Source of the DNA: Alnus glutinosa
Lineage: Eukaryota; Streptophyta; Magnoliopsida; Fagales; Betulaceae
Reading direction: 5' to 3'
Assembly (NCBI RefSeq): GCF_958979055.1
Contig: NC_084888.1
Coordinates: 5,102,001 to 5,166,000 of the forward strand
Length of the DNA stretch: 64,000 nucleotides
The position numbers and the translations under genes were made by a program. The stretch's first letter is position 1, and every line of letters begins with the position of its first letter. Of the stretch, positions 22,873 through 34,612 are shown piece after piece. The notes under the pieces are model-generated. The model saw only the letters and a program-made list of their open reading frames with translations, ran no database searches and had not been told where the DNA came from.

Positions 22873-23758
22873 CTATTCAACCTTCTTCTCCTTCTTCCTT
22901 TCTACGATCCTGTTCTTCATGTTCTTTACCACCTTCTCATCAACCATGTCATAGAATCTTCTGGCTTGCCCCTTCACCCACTCCTCATGCCTCTTTATAT
23001 TATCCTCGTACTTCATATATAATACTGGAACAGTCATGCCCATTACAATACCTGCAATAATAACAATTCCCCACTTGAAAGAGAGAGCGGCAGTGAGACA
23101 AGAGAAAGAAGAGGTTTCTCTTCAAAGAGATTACCTGTGTAAATAAGTGTTAGCAGATCGGTGAGAGTTCCCACATAGGAGAGTAACCCCAAACCAGCAA
23201 CAGTTCCTGCAAATACAAACCACTCTCTCTCTGCACTCACGCGGAACATCCATCGGATTCCCTCCTCAATCCATGCTCGAATCCAATTCGCCATCTCAAG
23301 AGCTGTTTCCTCTGAAATTTCCAACCCCGACATGTCTGACGGGTCTCTGTATATATCCAAAATAATCAACTCTCTCTATATATCCCATTCAGGAAAAAAA
23401 AAAAAAAAAAAAAAAAAACAGGGGAGCTAGTTTGATTGTACGTAGGAGGAACTTACTTGCCAAGAAGCCTAAGAATATTGCCCCAAAGGAACAGTGAAAC
23501 GACAATGAACATGGCTGCCCATGAAATAATAGTGATGAAGTTGAACTGATAGACTTCCATAAGCACCCATGCTGCTGTTGCGATTAAGAGAACCAACAAA
23601 CTTTGCTTCTTTCTCTTCCATAGGATTATATCTCTCAGAGCGTCTGTGCCAAAACAGAATCGATGGATCAGTGTACGTAGTAGGTGTAGGGGGGACAAAT
23701 AAAGAGAAGTAAAAGCTTAATTACCTGATGCGGGCAATGAAGATTGTGATGTAGTAGA
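22873..23758 (-). pseudogene. Reticulon-like protein gene (RTNLB13-like), 5' side cut by a retroelement block
   Basis: Reticulons insert hairpins into the ER membrane and shape tubules. On the minus strand I read: a partial exon 23726-23758 ending at a GTAATT donor; an exon of about 23457-23648 (after a GCACAG acceptor) with ALRDIILWKRKK and the first long hydrophobic hairpin; exon 23135-23346; and exon 22873-23051 ending KKEKKVE and a TAG at 22873-22875. The junctions keep the frame (TG|GT at 23135/23051; AA|A at 23457/23346). Together these cover nearly a full reticulon homology domain with two hairpins. No start codon is seen, because sequence upstream of 23758 is replaced by inverted-repeat LTR DNA. 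The downstream flank of that block does not offer an obvious first exon. The gene is probably broken, or has a relocated promoter. RTNLB13 identity is inference from similarity and neighbours. Confidence 0.78.
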
Positions 23759-25139
23759 TGTTAGAGATAATATGTTGGTTGTCCCACATTGCCTAAGTGA
23801 GGAGAAGCTTTGGCCATTGGCTTATATAAAAGCTTCATCCTCTTGTCCCACATTGCTAAGATAGAAGACTCATTTCTATTCTAGTCTCTATAAATAAGGG
23901 AGCACTCATTGTATTCAACTCATTCAAAACAAACCTTAAACTTTGGAATAACGGAAACATGGTCAAACGAACTCCGTTTTGGTCGATTTAAAATTCTGAA
24001 CGCTCATCTTGAAGTCCTCTAGCTACCCTCCAAATTTCATAATTTTTGGACTTTATTTGGTACCCGAAAACATCCGTCAAAAACACAACCCCTGTTCTGG
24101 ACGGAAATTCACATTATTCATTATTGGGCCATCTTTGAACTTAACCCAACCCATTCCAATTGCTATCCACAAATCCAACCCATCTATCACATGTTATCTT
24201 CCTATGATCATGATGATTACATGAGTCACCACCCAACTCAACATGTGAAAGACCTATTTTTATACCATAAGAATACCATTGATAAATGCATGTGTGTTTA
24301 ATCATTTTAGTTGGATGATTAAATATGATAGTGGAAGATATAATGATTCAACACCTAGTGCAACATTCCACTACATTTATTCCCTCCTCCTCTCATGATG
24401 AAAGAATAAAAGATGTCTAGAATAGAATCTAGAGCAATCATAAAATGAAAGTAGTCTAAACAATATCTTGTTTTAACTTGTCAAAGTAAACCAGAAACTT
24501 TGATTGACCAAAACTCAGTCATAACGAACTCGGATTGAGTTGGACCAAAAAGAGAAAGTGTTCATCTTGACATCATGTATCTACCCTCAAAATTTCACAG
24601 CGATCGGAGTAGTTTTGACCATCAAAACGTTGCTTGGAGTAAGCTGGTCTCTATTTGGACGAAAATTCATATAGCATTACTTAATACTTCCTTTGATTGT
24701 CAACTCATCACCCACTTCTCCTAATTTGTGCACTATCTCCCTAGTGGCCAAGCCATCATGAATGAGAGAGAGAGAGTTGGCTTAAATTTCATTTTCTTTA
24801 ATGATAATGCAAATGCACTACCTTAGTGATGATGAAACCCACTTGCATTGGATGCACCAATTCTCATCCATTGGATCAAAACCTATCTACTTGATCCTAA
24901 CCATTCATTCTCCTATAAATAAGCATGCAAGGCTCCTTGTTTTCCACACTCCTTCCTTCTTCTCTCTTCTCCCTTCTCCTGCTTTGTTGTTCTTCCTTTG
25001 CTCTCTTTTAATCAAGAGACGTAGAGATACTGAACAAGAGAGTGTGAGACCGTGAGATTGAGAGAATTACAAGGGAGAAAATCATGAGAGTAGGAAAAAA
25101 AAATACAGAAAGAAACCCGTCTCCGGCAGAGTTTTCTGG

Positions 25140-26369
25140 CTACTTTCCGGTGATTTTCCGGCGATTTTCCCGTGACCGAACTCATCGTTTTCACTAGATT
25201 TTCTAGTGAAAATTCTTATTTAATAAATCAAGAAACTATACAAAGCCCGATCCTGATATTAAGGGAAAATCCAAGTAAGGGAACCCTTTACCCCTTCTTA
25301 AATTATTATATTATTTTAATTATTCCTTTATTTGCAAAATTTCGATTAACTATTTTGATTCGGTATTTCAAATTATTTTATTTATATAAAGGATTTGTTG
25401 GTTTTGATATGAAAGTTTTGAGTATAAAAATAATATTCTTGAAATCGTGATTTTGAGTAAAAAACCCTCCAACACGTTGCTCTATATATACTAGTAAAGA
25501 ATGAGAAAGTTTTGTGAGAAGATATACAAGAAAAGAATGAGAAAGTTTTAGGAGAAAAACTCTTTGAGTTATATATAAAGGAGAAATATTTTTGAAAAGG
25601 GCACGTGTGTGGAGGAGACTATTATTTGGGCCCTAGACCCACAGAGATTCGAGACCCTTCAAGATTTAGCTCGGTACCGTAGCTCGAGATGGAAGCGCAC
25701 CCGCTGGTTCGCTTAGTGACAGCGGTATCTGTCTCTATGTCAGTCTAAGTGCACTTCAATTAATTAGCTGACGGGGGTGGAGCCTGTGGCCACAGGTAAA
25801 CCGCGTTACTCACCCAAGGTCACAGCAACGACCGCGCAACCCTACGTACACAGGGCGTAATAGTGTATTGGGCATACTATGAGTAATGATTATTTCAAAT
25901 ATATATATATATATATATATATGTATTATCTTGTGTATAAAAAGGGAGTTTTTGACAAATGTTTTGGAGATATTTAAAAGGAGTTTTTGACAATTGTTTG
26001 AAGATTTTCAAAAGAATTTAACTCAACTGTTTTATGGTTGAGGATTCCTTACTGAGCATGTTTTTTTGTGCTCACCCCTTATTTTGTTTTTGTTTTCAGG
26101 TTATGAACAGAGAGACGTAGGTGGCCGGGATGGGATCTAGGAATGCATTAGGACATTTCATTTATATTACCCAAAATTTTCAGTTATTGTATCTTTTACA
26201 ATTAAATGACCGTTTCCGCATTTATTAAAAACTCTGATATTTTGAAACCATTATTATTTTATTTATTTAAATCAGCATACTAGTTAAGATATTTGGCAGA
26301 CCTTACGAATCTTTGCAGTTTAAAGAGAAAAGTGACGAACCTAACACATAGCGGTTTGGGAGCGTTACA
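25140..26369 (+). repeat. 3' half of an LTR, plus orientation (left arm, outer copy)
   Basis: This ends GGTTTGGGAGCGTTACA at 26369 and matches, in reverse, 29716 to about 30890 on the right arm. Upstream, 23843 to about 25130 differs from the right arm and includes a likely LTR promoter, CTATAAATAAGGG, near 23889. The LTR therefore looks chimeric: an unrelated 5' part joined to a shared 3' part. A (TA)n tract lies at 25901-25922. Confidence 0.7.
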
Positions 26370-26473
26370 GCTCTGTACTGGACTTGTTTTAAAAATCTGA
26401 ATTTTTCCTTAATAGAAACTTTATACGAATAGCTTATAATTTCGAGGACGAAATTCTGTTAAGGGGGGAAGAA
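26370..26473 (+). other. Residual internal region and polypurine tract between two LTRs
   Basis: Only 104 bp separate the LTR ending at 26369 from the one starting at 26474. They include 'TTCGAGGACGAAATTCTGTT', typical of the end of pol in Del/Tekay elements, and the polypurine tract AAGGGGGGAAGAA at 26461-26473. The body of the element has been deleted. Confidence 0.75.
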
Positions 26474-28130
26474 TGTAATGCCCCAGATTTTTAAGACATA
26501 TTTTTATAATAAAATTTATTATTTGAATAAATAATCATTCGATTTATAAACTATAAATATTTTTCAAACTGATTTTTAATGAACCGGTGTTTTGGAAAAC
26601 TGATAATTATTTTTATCACCAAATATATATTACTGAGTTAATAAAATAGTAGACGGATAATTAACCGTAAAAATTTAATTACCCTATTTTCATAAATTGG
26701 TAATATATTGTTTAATATATATTTTTGTTTAATTATTCGGATAAATTATTTCATAAATTTCTCCACTCAGCCGCCCTCTCCACTCGGTTGTTTATGAATT
26801 TTCCACTGCAACAAATTGACAATCATCTTCTCCACCTTACAATTTTAATATTATCTGAACAATCATCTCCCTGGACAGTGCATCTTCCCTGAGCTATTGC
26901 GCTATCTTCGTGACCCAACCATAAGATTCATAATCTCCACTGCGTTTAATTAATCTCCCACCTTCTCCATTAGAGTTCAAATTAATCCTTCACTGCGAAT
27001 TCATTAATCTCCCATTCTTCTCCAATTTGCTTCGAATGATTTCTCCATTGCACCAACTATTCCCACCTTCTCCACTCTGATATATTAATCTTCCACTGAA
27101 TCGATCAGTGCAGCACTAAGTTCAGTGTTCACCAAACCAATTCCACTTCATTTTATTATAAACCACAGCACTCGATCGTTGTTCTATAAAAACTGGACAT
27201 CTTCTCTGCAGAAATCGCACCCTCAGTTGCTGAGTTTCTTCTTTCTTAAACTTCATCTCTGTGTTTATCTTTGTTGCTCGAAACAAAGATTTGTGAGAGG
27301 AAGAAAAACAAACAGAATCGGTACATGAGAGAAAGAGAGAACCCGAACACCTCAAACCCGAAAACCCATTTAGACTCCTTCGTTCCTCCTAAACCGGCAG
27401 CAACCCGAGAGAGAGAGAGACCAAAACCCGGCAGTAACCCAATGACCCAGTGAAGCCGGATCTAACAATCCGACTAGCCGAGAGCCCAGCCGGCCGTGAC
27501 CCCGATAAGCTGAACCTCGACGAATCAGCAGACCAGCAACCCAAAACCGTGAGTTAGAACCTTCAGACCCAAACTTGTGCAACCCATACCGAACCCAAAT
27601 TTCCAGCCATCCGGCTTCAACCCAGAGGCTTTTCCGACGAAGTTATGGCCGTGAGCTGTGCCGCACCAGATTTCCAGCAACCAAGAATCGTGACCGCGTA
27701 GCCGTGTTCTAGCCAAACCTGTCGACATGAAGACTTGATTTGGCTATGTTTTCAGAAGGCTAGAGAACCTAACCCAGCCATCTCAACGGCAGTCCAGAAA
27801 CCGTGAGCCCAGCCCGTACCACAAGCCCAGCAACAGCCCAAAACCATTAGCCAGAATTTCCATTTCTGTAAGCCCAAACCCGGAACCTGTGAACCCGATC
27901 GGCCCATTAACCATGAGCCTAGCCTTTAAAGCCCGGTTCTCAGGAACTATAATCCGAACCCAGCCCATAACCGAGAACCCATTTAACCCGTGATCCATAG
28001 CCCGAGTTCATGACCCACTGAACTGACCCGGATCCAAACCCGTGACCCGAACCGGAAAACCGACCCGCCGGCGACTTCTCCGGCGAATTTCCGTGACCGA
28101 ACTTACTATTTTCACTAGATTTTCTAGATT
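26474..28130 (+). repeat. 5' half of an LTR, plus orientation (left inner arm of the palindrome)
   Basis: It begins TGTAATGCCCCAGATT directly after a polypurine tract. From 26525 to about 27440 it is a near-perfect inverted copy of about 28846-29710, including an identical 77-codon frame on each arm (27122-27355 minus and 28933-29166 plus). The right arm lacks 53 bp relative to this arm near 26950. From 27440 to the centre it is C-rich and more diverged. Confidence 0.8.
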
Positions 28131-29710
28131 TTCACGGGTATGGGTCCGGGTCTTCGGTTTTCTGAAATGGGTCGGGTTTGATGGGTTATGGTCTGACCGG
28201 GTTGGGCTCGGGTTATGGATTATGGGTTTGATGGTTATGGGTCTGACCGGGTTCTGGGTTAATGGGCTTCTGGTTCTGGTCTGGGCCGAATGGATTCAAG
28301 CTCATAGGTCCACTGGGTTGGTTGGGTTGCGAGTTGGGTCTTCGTGGTTCCGGGTTGGGCCAAGGTTCATGGGTTATGGGTTTGGGTTGCTGTGATGGAT
28401 CATAAATGGGCTATGGTTTTGGGCTGGCGTGGGTCACAGGCTGAATCACTGCTGGGCTTAACAGGTCTGGACTGGGCCGTGGTCGGATTTTATGGGTTCT
28501 GGGCTACGGGTTTTGGGCTGAATGGCTCATGGTGTTAATAGATCAAGATAGAGACTCGGCGTGGATAGTTCGGGTAGTTCTGGGTTACTGGTTTCACGCC
28601 CTTCGGGTTCACGGGGTTCGGTTGGCAGGGTGGCTCGAGTCTGGGTTCATGCCGGATTTCAGCTCCAGCCGCCGATCGTGGAGGATCGGGGCGTCGTAGG
28701 CTACGGCTGTAGTATGGGCTTGCCGAGTTTGCTGAATCGGGGTCACGGGTCTGCTACGGGTTGCTGGAAAATCTGGATTCGGGGTCACGGACTTCACTGC
28801 TTCGGCTAATCGGTTGCTGGGTCAGACGCCGGAGGCCGGCTGGGTCGGGGTTACTGCCGGGTTTTGGTCTCTCTCTCTCTCGGGTTGCTGCCGGTTTAGG
28901 AGGAACGAAGGAGTCTAAATGGGTTTTCGGGTTTGAGGTGTTCGGGTTCTCTCTTTCTCTCATGTACCGATTCTGTTTGTTTTTCTTCCTCTCATAAATC
29001 TTTGTTTCGAGCAACAAAGATAAACACAGAGATGAAGTTTAAGAAAGAAGAAACTCAGCAACTGAGGGTGCGATTTCTGCAGAGAAGATGTCCAGTTTTT
29101 ATAGAACAACGATCGAGTGCTGTGGTTTATAATAAAATGAAGTGGAATTGGTTTGGTGAACACTGAACTTAGTGCTGCACTGATCGATTCAGTGGAAGAT
29201 TAATATATCAGAGTGGAGAAGGTGGGAATAGTTGGTGCAGTGGAGAAATCATTCGAAGCAAATTGGAGAAGAATGGGAGATTAATGAATTCGCAGTGAAG
29301 ATTATGAATCTTATGGTTGGGTCATGAAGATAGCGCAATAGCTCAGGGAAGATGCACTGTCCAGGGAGATGATTGTTCAGATAATATTAAAATTGTAAGG
29401 TGGAGAAGATGATTGTCAATTTGTTGCAGTGGAAAATTCATAAACAACCGAGTGGAGTGGGCGGCTGAGTGGAGAAATTTATGAAATAATTTATCCGAAT
29501 AATTAAACAAAAATATATACTAAACAATATATTACCAATTTATGAAAATAGGGTAATTAAATTTTTACGGTTAATTATCCGTCTACTATTTTATTAACTC
29601 AGTAATATATATTTGGTGATAAAAATAATTATCAGTTTTCCAAAACACCGGTTCATTAAAAATCAGTTTGAAAAATATTTATAGTTTATAAATCGAATGA
29701 TTATTTATTC
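28130..29710 (-). repeat. 5' half of an LTR, minus orientation (right inner arm)
   Basis: This is the reverse partner of 26525-28130. Its G-rich part (about 28130-28870) carries a degenerate 'GGGTT' repeat. At 29711-29715 it joins the end of another LTR through only a few bases (GTTT on the minus strand), which look like the start of a lost primer-binding region. About 50 bases of the LTR start are missing. Confidence 0.75.
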
Positions 29711-29715
29711 AAAAC

Positions 29716-30156
29716 TGTAACGCCCCCAAACCGCAAAGGGTTAGGTTCGTCACTTTTCTCTTTAAACTGCAAAGATTCGTAAGGTCTGCCAAATATCTTA
29801 ACTAGTATGCTGATTTAAATAAATAAAAATAATAATGGTTTCAAAATATCAGAGTTTTTAATAAATGCGGAAACGGTCATTTAATTGTAAAAATACAATA
29901 ACTGAAAATTATGGGGTAATATAAATGAAATGTCCTAATGCATTCCTAGATCCCATCCCGGCCACCTACGTCTCTCTGTTCATAACCTGAAAACAAAAAC
30001 AAAATAAGGGGTGAGCACAAAAAAACATGCTCAGTAAGGAATCCTCAACCATAAAACAGTTAAGTTAAATTCTTTTGAAAATCTCCAAAACATTTGTCAA
30101 AAACTCCCTTTTATAAATCTCCAAAACAATTGTCAAAACTCCCTTTTATACACAAG

Positions 30157-30192
<36 letters not shown>

Positions 30193-32670
30193 AAATAATC
30201 ATTACTCATAGTATGCCCAATACACTATTACGCCCTGTGTACGTAGGGTTGCGCAGTCGTTGCTGTGACCCTGGGTGAGTAACGCGGTTTACCTGTGGCC
30301 ACAGGCCCCACCCCCGTCAGCTAATTAATTGAAGTGCACTTAGACTGACATAGAGATAGATACCGCTGTCACTAAGCGAACCAGCGGGTGCGCTTCCATC
30401 TCGAGCTACGGTACCGAGCTAAATCTTGAAGGGTCTCGAATCTCTGCGGGTCTAGGGCCCAAATAATAGTCTCCTCCACACACGTGCCCTTTTCAAAAAT
30501 ATTTCTCCTTTATATATAACTCAAAGAGTTTTCTCCCAAAACTTTCTCATTCTTTACTAGTATATATAGGGCAACGTGTTTGAGGGTTTTTTACTCAAAA
30601 TCACGATTTCAAGAATATCATTTTTATACTCAAAACTTTCATATCAAAACCAACAAATCCTTTATATAAATAAAATAATTTGAAATACCGAATCAAAATA
30701 GTTAATCAAAATTTTGCAAATAAAGGAATAATTAAAATAATATAATAATTTGAGAAGGGGTAAAGGGTTCCCTTACTTAGATTTTCCCTTAGTATCGGGA
30801 TCGAGTTTTCCACTCTCCTTGTATAGTTTTCTTGATTTATTAAATAAGAATTTTCACTAGAAAATTCCGTGAAAACGATGAGTTCGGTCCCGGAAATTCG
30901 CCGGAAAAGTCGCCGGAGATGGGTCGCCGGTGGGTCGGGTTTCTGGTTCGGGTCACTGGTATGGGTCCGGGTCGGTCTTCGGTTCTGAAAGGGGTCATGG
31001 TTTGGGCTGGGTCAGCTCAGTGGGTTGGGCTCATGGGTTATCAAATTTCTGGGCTGGGCTTCACGGTTATGGGCCGACTGGGTTATGGGTTTCTGAGAAC
31101 CGGGTTCCGGGTTGCTGGGTTAAATGGGCTGAATCACCACTGGGCTTAACGGGTTTCTGGATTGGGTTCGAGCTGGATCAGTTTTGGGCTGAGCCGTGTT
31201 GGACTACGGGTTTTGGGCCTTGGGTTCAATGGGTCAAAGGGGTTATGGGTTGATCAGATGGATCACAACTGGTCTGCTATGTCTGCACAATCGGCTTATG
31301 CACGCACGGTCTGGCTGAGTTGGGTTTATGGATTTCACGCTCTTCGGGTTCACGGGGTTCGGTTGGCAGGGTGGCTTCGAGTTTGGTTTCATGCCGGATT
31401 TCAGCTCCAGCCGCTGATCGTGGAGGATCGGGGCGTCGTAGGCTACGGCTGTAGTATGGGCTTGCCGAGTTTGCTGAATCGGGGTCACGGGTCTGCTACG
31501 GGTTGCTGGGTCTGCTGGATGGGTGCCGAAATTGCTGGGTTCGGTGGGTTGTTGGCTTCGTCGGGCTGCTGGGGTTTGGGTCGCCGTGGTTCATTTCTGG
31601 AAATCTGCTGGGCTTGGGCAGATTCGGTTCTGGATCGGTCAGTTCGCCGGATTGCTGGATCGGCTGGGCTCCCGGGTTGGTTGAGTTGGAGTCCACGGAT
31701 TCTGGGTTGCACAACTTGTCGTTGACGGTTTGCTTGAGGACCGGCTACGGTCTGGGTTCACTGGGCTTCGGTTCTGGTTGCACAGAGTGGCTGATCGGCT
31801 TGGATCGGTTTCGGGTTTGAGGTGTTTGGGTTCACTGTCTCTCACTCTCAATCTCACAATTGATCTTAGTTCTCTGTTTCTCACTTGGTTTCTCCTTTCT
31901 CCATTTCTCCTTCTCTCATCTCTGTTTCTCTCTGACTTCCACAATCTCGGTGGTTCTCAGCTCAGAAGAAAAATGAAGAAGAAGGACAGAAAAGAAGGAG
32001 AAGAAACTGCAGAAGAAGAAGTGTGCGATTGTAGGAGAAAATGCCCAGTTTTTATAGAAGAACAATCGAGTGCAGTGGTTGATTGCCGCAGGTGGAGAAA
32101 GCACTGAGAATCAGTGGAATTGGTTTGGTGAGTGTTAGTGCGGCACTGATCGATCAGTGGAGAATAATGAAATTAGAGTGGAGAAGGTGGAAGATCAAAT
32201 GCTGCAGTGGAGAAATTGTTTAAGTGCAGTGGAGAAATGGTGGAGTTTGGTCGATCATGGAGAAATTTGGTGATGTTAAATTAAGCCAGTGGATGCAGTG
32301 GTCGATTAGAGAAAATTTCAGTGGGGAAGGTGGGAGATTTGTGCGGCAGGTTGGTGATTAAAATTGCAGTGTATGCGTTTATTAAAAATGAAAGTGGAGG
32401 AATAATAAATAAAAGCAATAAAAGAAGAAGATGCTGAATATTAAAATATTATAAGGTTATTATTATTAAAATAATATATTATAAATTTATGAAAATAAGG
32501 TAAATAAATTTTACGGTTAATATCCGTCTATTAACTCAGTAATAAATATTTTTGGTGATAAAATATTGTCAGTTTATTAAAACACCGGTTAATAAAAATC
32601 ATTTGAAAAGATTTATAAAACAGTTTATAAATCGAATAAATTTTATTATAAAAATATGTCTTAGAAATCT
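29716..32670 (-). repeat. Nearly complete LTR, minus orientation (right outer arm)
   Basis: In its own direction it ends GGTTTGGGGGCGTTACA at 29716 and starts near 32670 with AGATTTCTAAGACATA, so the usual first about 11 bases (TGTAATGCCCC) are missing. In their place is the 84-bp TGTTAGAG segment. Several blocks (29722-29990, 30190-30480) match the left arm in reverse. Confidence 0.75.
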
Positions 32671-32754
32671 GAGGATGAAGCTTTTATATAAGCCAATGGC
32701 CAAAGCTTCTCCTCACTTAGGCAATGTGGGACAACCAACATATTATCTCTAACA

Positions 32755-33123
32755 GTAGACCATTACCCCACTAAGTCTATCTTAATGATCTAGCTCCTAA
32801 AGTCTACAGAACCTTATAACCTTTGCTCTGATACCAAAACTGTAACGCCCCCAAACCGCTATGGGTTAGGTTCGTCACTTTTCTCTTTAAACTGCAAAGA
32901 TTCGTAAGGTCTGCCAAATATCTTAACTAGTATGCTGATTTAAATAAATAAAAATAATAATGGTTTCAAAATCTCAGAGTTTTTAATAAATGCGGAAACG
33001 GTCATTTAATTGTAAAAATACAATAACTGAAAATTATGGGGTAATATAAATGAAATGTCCTAATGCATTCCTAGATCCCATTCCGGCCACCTACGTCTCT
33101 CTGTTCATAACCTGAAAACAAAA
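32755..33123 (-). repeat. LTR end and primer-binding site outside the block
   Basis: On the minus strand, an LTR fragment (33123 to 32841) nearly identical to 29716-29998 is followed by TGGTATCAGAGC (32836-32825), the complement of the initiator tRNA-Met 3' end, a standard primer-binding site. About 70 bp of internal sequence then runs to the GTAGA at 32755-32759. It belongs to the same family, so the true edge of the insertion event is uncertain. Confidence 0.75.
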
Positions 33124-33638
33124 TCTGAAGTTTGAAGAATATTATTGAAATGAATTGAAGCTGATCGAAAATGAAGATGGGACGTGTTATACGTACTTTT
33201 CTTCTGGTTTGGAATTTTATTGAGTTGGTTTGGGTGAAGCGTGCATGGCTCAGAGTGGTTTTTAGGGTTACACGTGCGGACTAAAATGAAACGTGGAAGC
33301 CTTGTAGCGCTTGTGGCACCTTGAGCTGGTTACGTCGCAACAGCACATGGTTCATGTTTTTCAAAAACCTTTCAAAACACAACGCTTTGAAAATTATTAG
33401 AGTTTTCTTTTGGGTGTGTGATTTTTAAAAAAATTATAAATATTGAGATAATTTGTTTTTTAAAATTATGTTTGAATGAATTAGAAAATTTGAGACAAAA
33501 TTAAAAAAAAAAAAAAAAAAAACAGTTGAATAAAATCTGAGTAGAATTTAATATTTGAAAATCAGTATTTAAAATTTTTTTCTCACCCAAACATGACCTA
33601 AGTGATCCAAATTATCCGCTAGTCTTCCTGTTAGAGTA
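33124..33638. other. AT-rich sequence between the retroelement block and a hAT element
   Basis: No gene was seen. If the block interrupted the reticulon gene, its promoter or first exon might lie here on the minus strand, but I find no reading frame that joins to it. Confidence 0.5.
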
Positions 33639-33646
33639 CTTGTAAT

Positions 33647-34604
33647 AAGGGATATACAACCGGTTGCAGTTGTGGTTATTTGCTCATAACCACAACCGCA
33701 ACTAGGGTCCCTAGTTATTATTATTTCAATAACCACAACCACCCACCGATTGCGATTTTTATCAACCGCCGATTATCCAGTTAATTTAAATTGGTTATTA
33801 ACCAAATAACTAGCTTTCATATTTTATTAATTTTTTTTAATTTTCTTTTTCAGGAATCATCTTCTATATAGGAAATTGTCAAAAAAAAAAAAAATGATAA
33901 AGTTGGGAGGACTTTCATTGAACCATCACAGAAGATAAGTGACTTTGGTGTGAAGCTTAAGTTGTCACCTGTGCGAGCAGTGTTGGAGGGGAAGAGGGTT
34001 GCGGTTGTGGATGCCTCAATTGTGAGGGGAACAACTTGATTCCTCAAAGATTGTTAGGTTGATAAAGGAGTCGGGGGGGTAAGGAAGTTCACATGAGGAT
34101 TGCAAGCCCACCAATTATCGGGGTCTTGCTATTATGGAGGGGATCCACCTAGCTAGCTCGGAGGAGTTGATTTCCAATAGGATGAGTGTGGAGGAGATTA
34201 GGGAGCATATTGGGTCAGATTCACTCGCTTTTCTGCCATTTGATAGCTTGACCAAGTTGTTGGGTGATTATTCTCCCAATTTTTGTTATGCTTGCTTCTC
34301 TGGGAAGTATCCTGCTGAGCCGAAAGAGGTTAAGGTCATGAGAAGGGTTGGTTCAATGAACGCCGAGAGACCAGTATGCAATGGACATCGATTAATTTCG
34401 GGTGCATTCAAAAGTGTTTTTTTTTTTTGGTAATTATATATAATAATAGAAACCGGTTGCGGTTACCGGTTTTTAAAAATGTAATAACCGATAACTGCAA
34501 CCGGGTATCCAGTTATTTTCGATTTTTCGGTTTTTCGGTTTTTTCAGTTAGCTAGCGGTTACCGGTTATTTTCGATTAATAATTATCTAGCTTGTACGCC
34601 CCTA
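33647..34604. mobile_element. Non-autonomous hAT-type element carrying a captured gene fragment
   Basis: The element is 958 bp long and flanked by an exact 8-bp direct repeat CTTGTAAT (33639-33646 and 34605-34612), the hallmark of hAT transposition. Its ends are imperfect inverted repeats: AAGGGATATACAA on the left and the complement of TAGGGGCGTACAA on the right. Subterminal regions on both sides are filled with AACCGGTT-like motifs, in keeping with hAT transposase binding. The centre carries a piece of a cellular gene (separate entry). No transposase is encoded. Confidence 0.85.
33893..34365 (+). pseudogene. Captured fragment of amidophosphoribosyltransferase (purine biosynthesis, PurF/ATase)
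   Basis: Translated in shifting frames, the plus strand gives [18 protein letters not shown], then a PRPP-binding-type segment with SIVRGTT, then EVHMRIASPPIIG, then SSEELISNRMSVEEIREHIG and NFCYACFSGKYP. These are consecutive parts of the C-terminal half of glutamine PRPP amidotransferase, the first enzyme of purine synthesis in plastids. Frameshifts and stops fall near 34040, 34080 and 34120-34140, and one Asp of the usual DDSIVRGTT loop is Ala. The longest intact piece is 34134-34365. It lies wholly inside a hAT element, so I infer capture from a host gene followed by decay. Confidence 0.85.
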
Positions 34605-34612
34605 CTTGTAAT

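Larger units (their letters stand above)
23759..32754. mobile_element. 9-kb inverted-repeat (palindromic) block of LTR-retroelement sequence
   Basis: The two ends are 84-bp perfect inverted repeats (23759-23842 and 32671-32754). They start TGTTAGAGATAA and end in its complement, so the block has TG...CA termini. GTAGA occurs at 23754-23758 and again at 32755-32759, which looks like a 5-bp target duplication. Inside, LTRs of one family lie head to head around a centre near 28130. The plus-strand half holds an LTR end (to 26369), a 104-bp internal remnant with a polypurine tract, and a partial LTR (26474 to about 28130). The minus-strand half holds a partial LTR (28130 to about 29710) and a nearly full LTR (29716-32670). 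No protein domains remain. Many G-rich or C-rich open frames here are low-complexity shadows. Confidence 0.75.

Noticed and set aside
28042..28809. Gly/Trp-rich open frames in the palindrome core
   Set aside because: These are translations of GGGTT-type low-complexity LTR sequence with no start context or domain.
31162..31725. 187-codon frame in the right arm
   Set aside because: Same low-complexity LTR composition; a related block occurs at 28600-28760, so it is repeat sequence.
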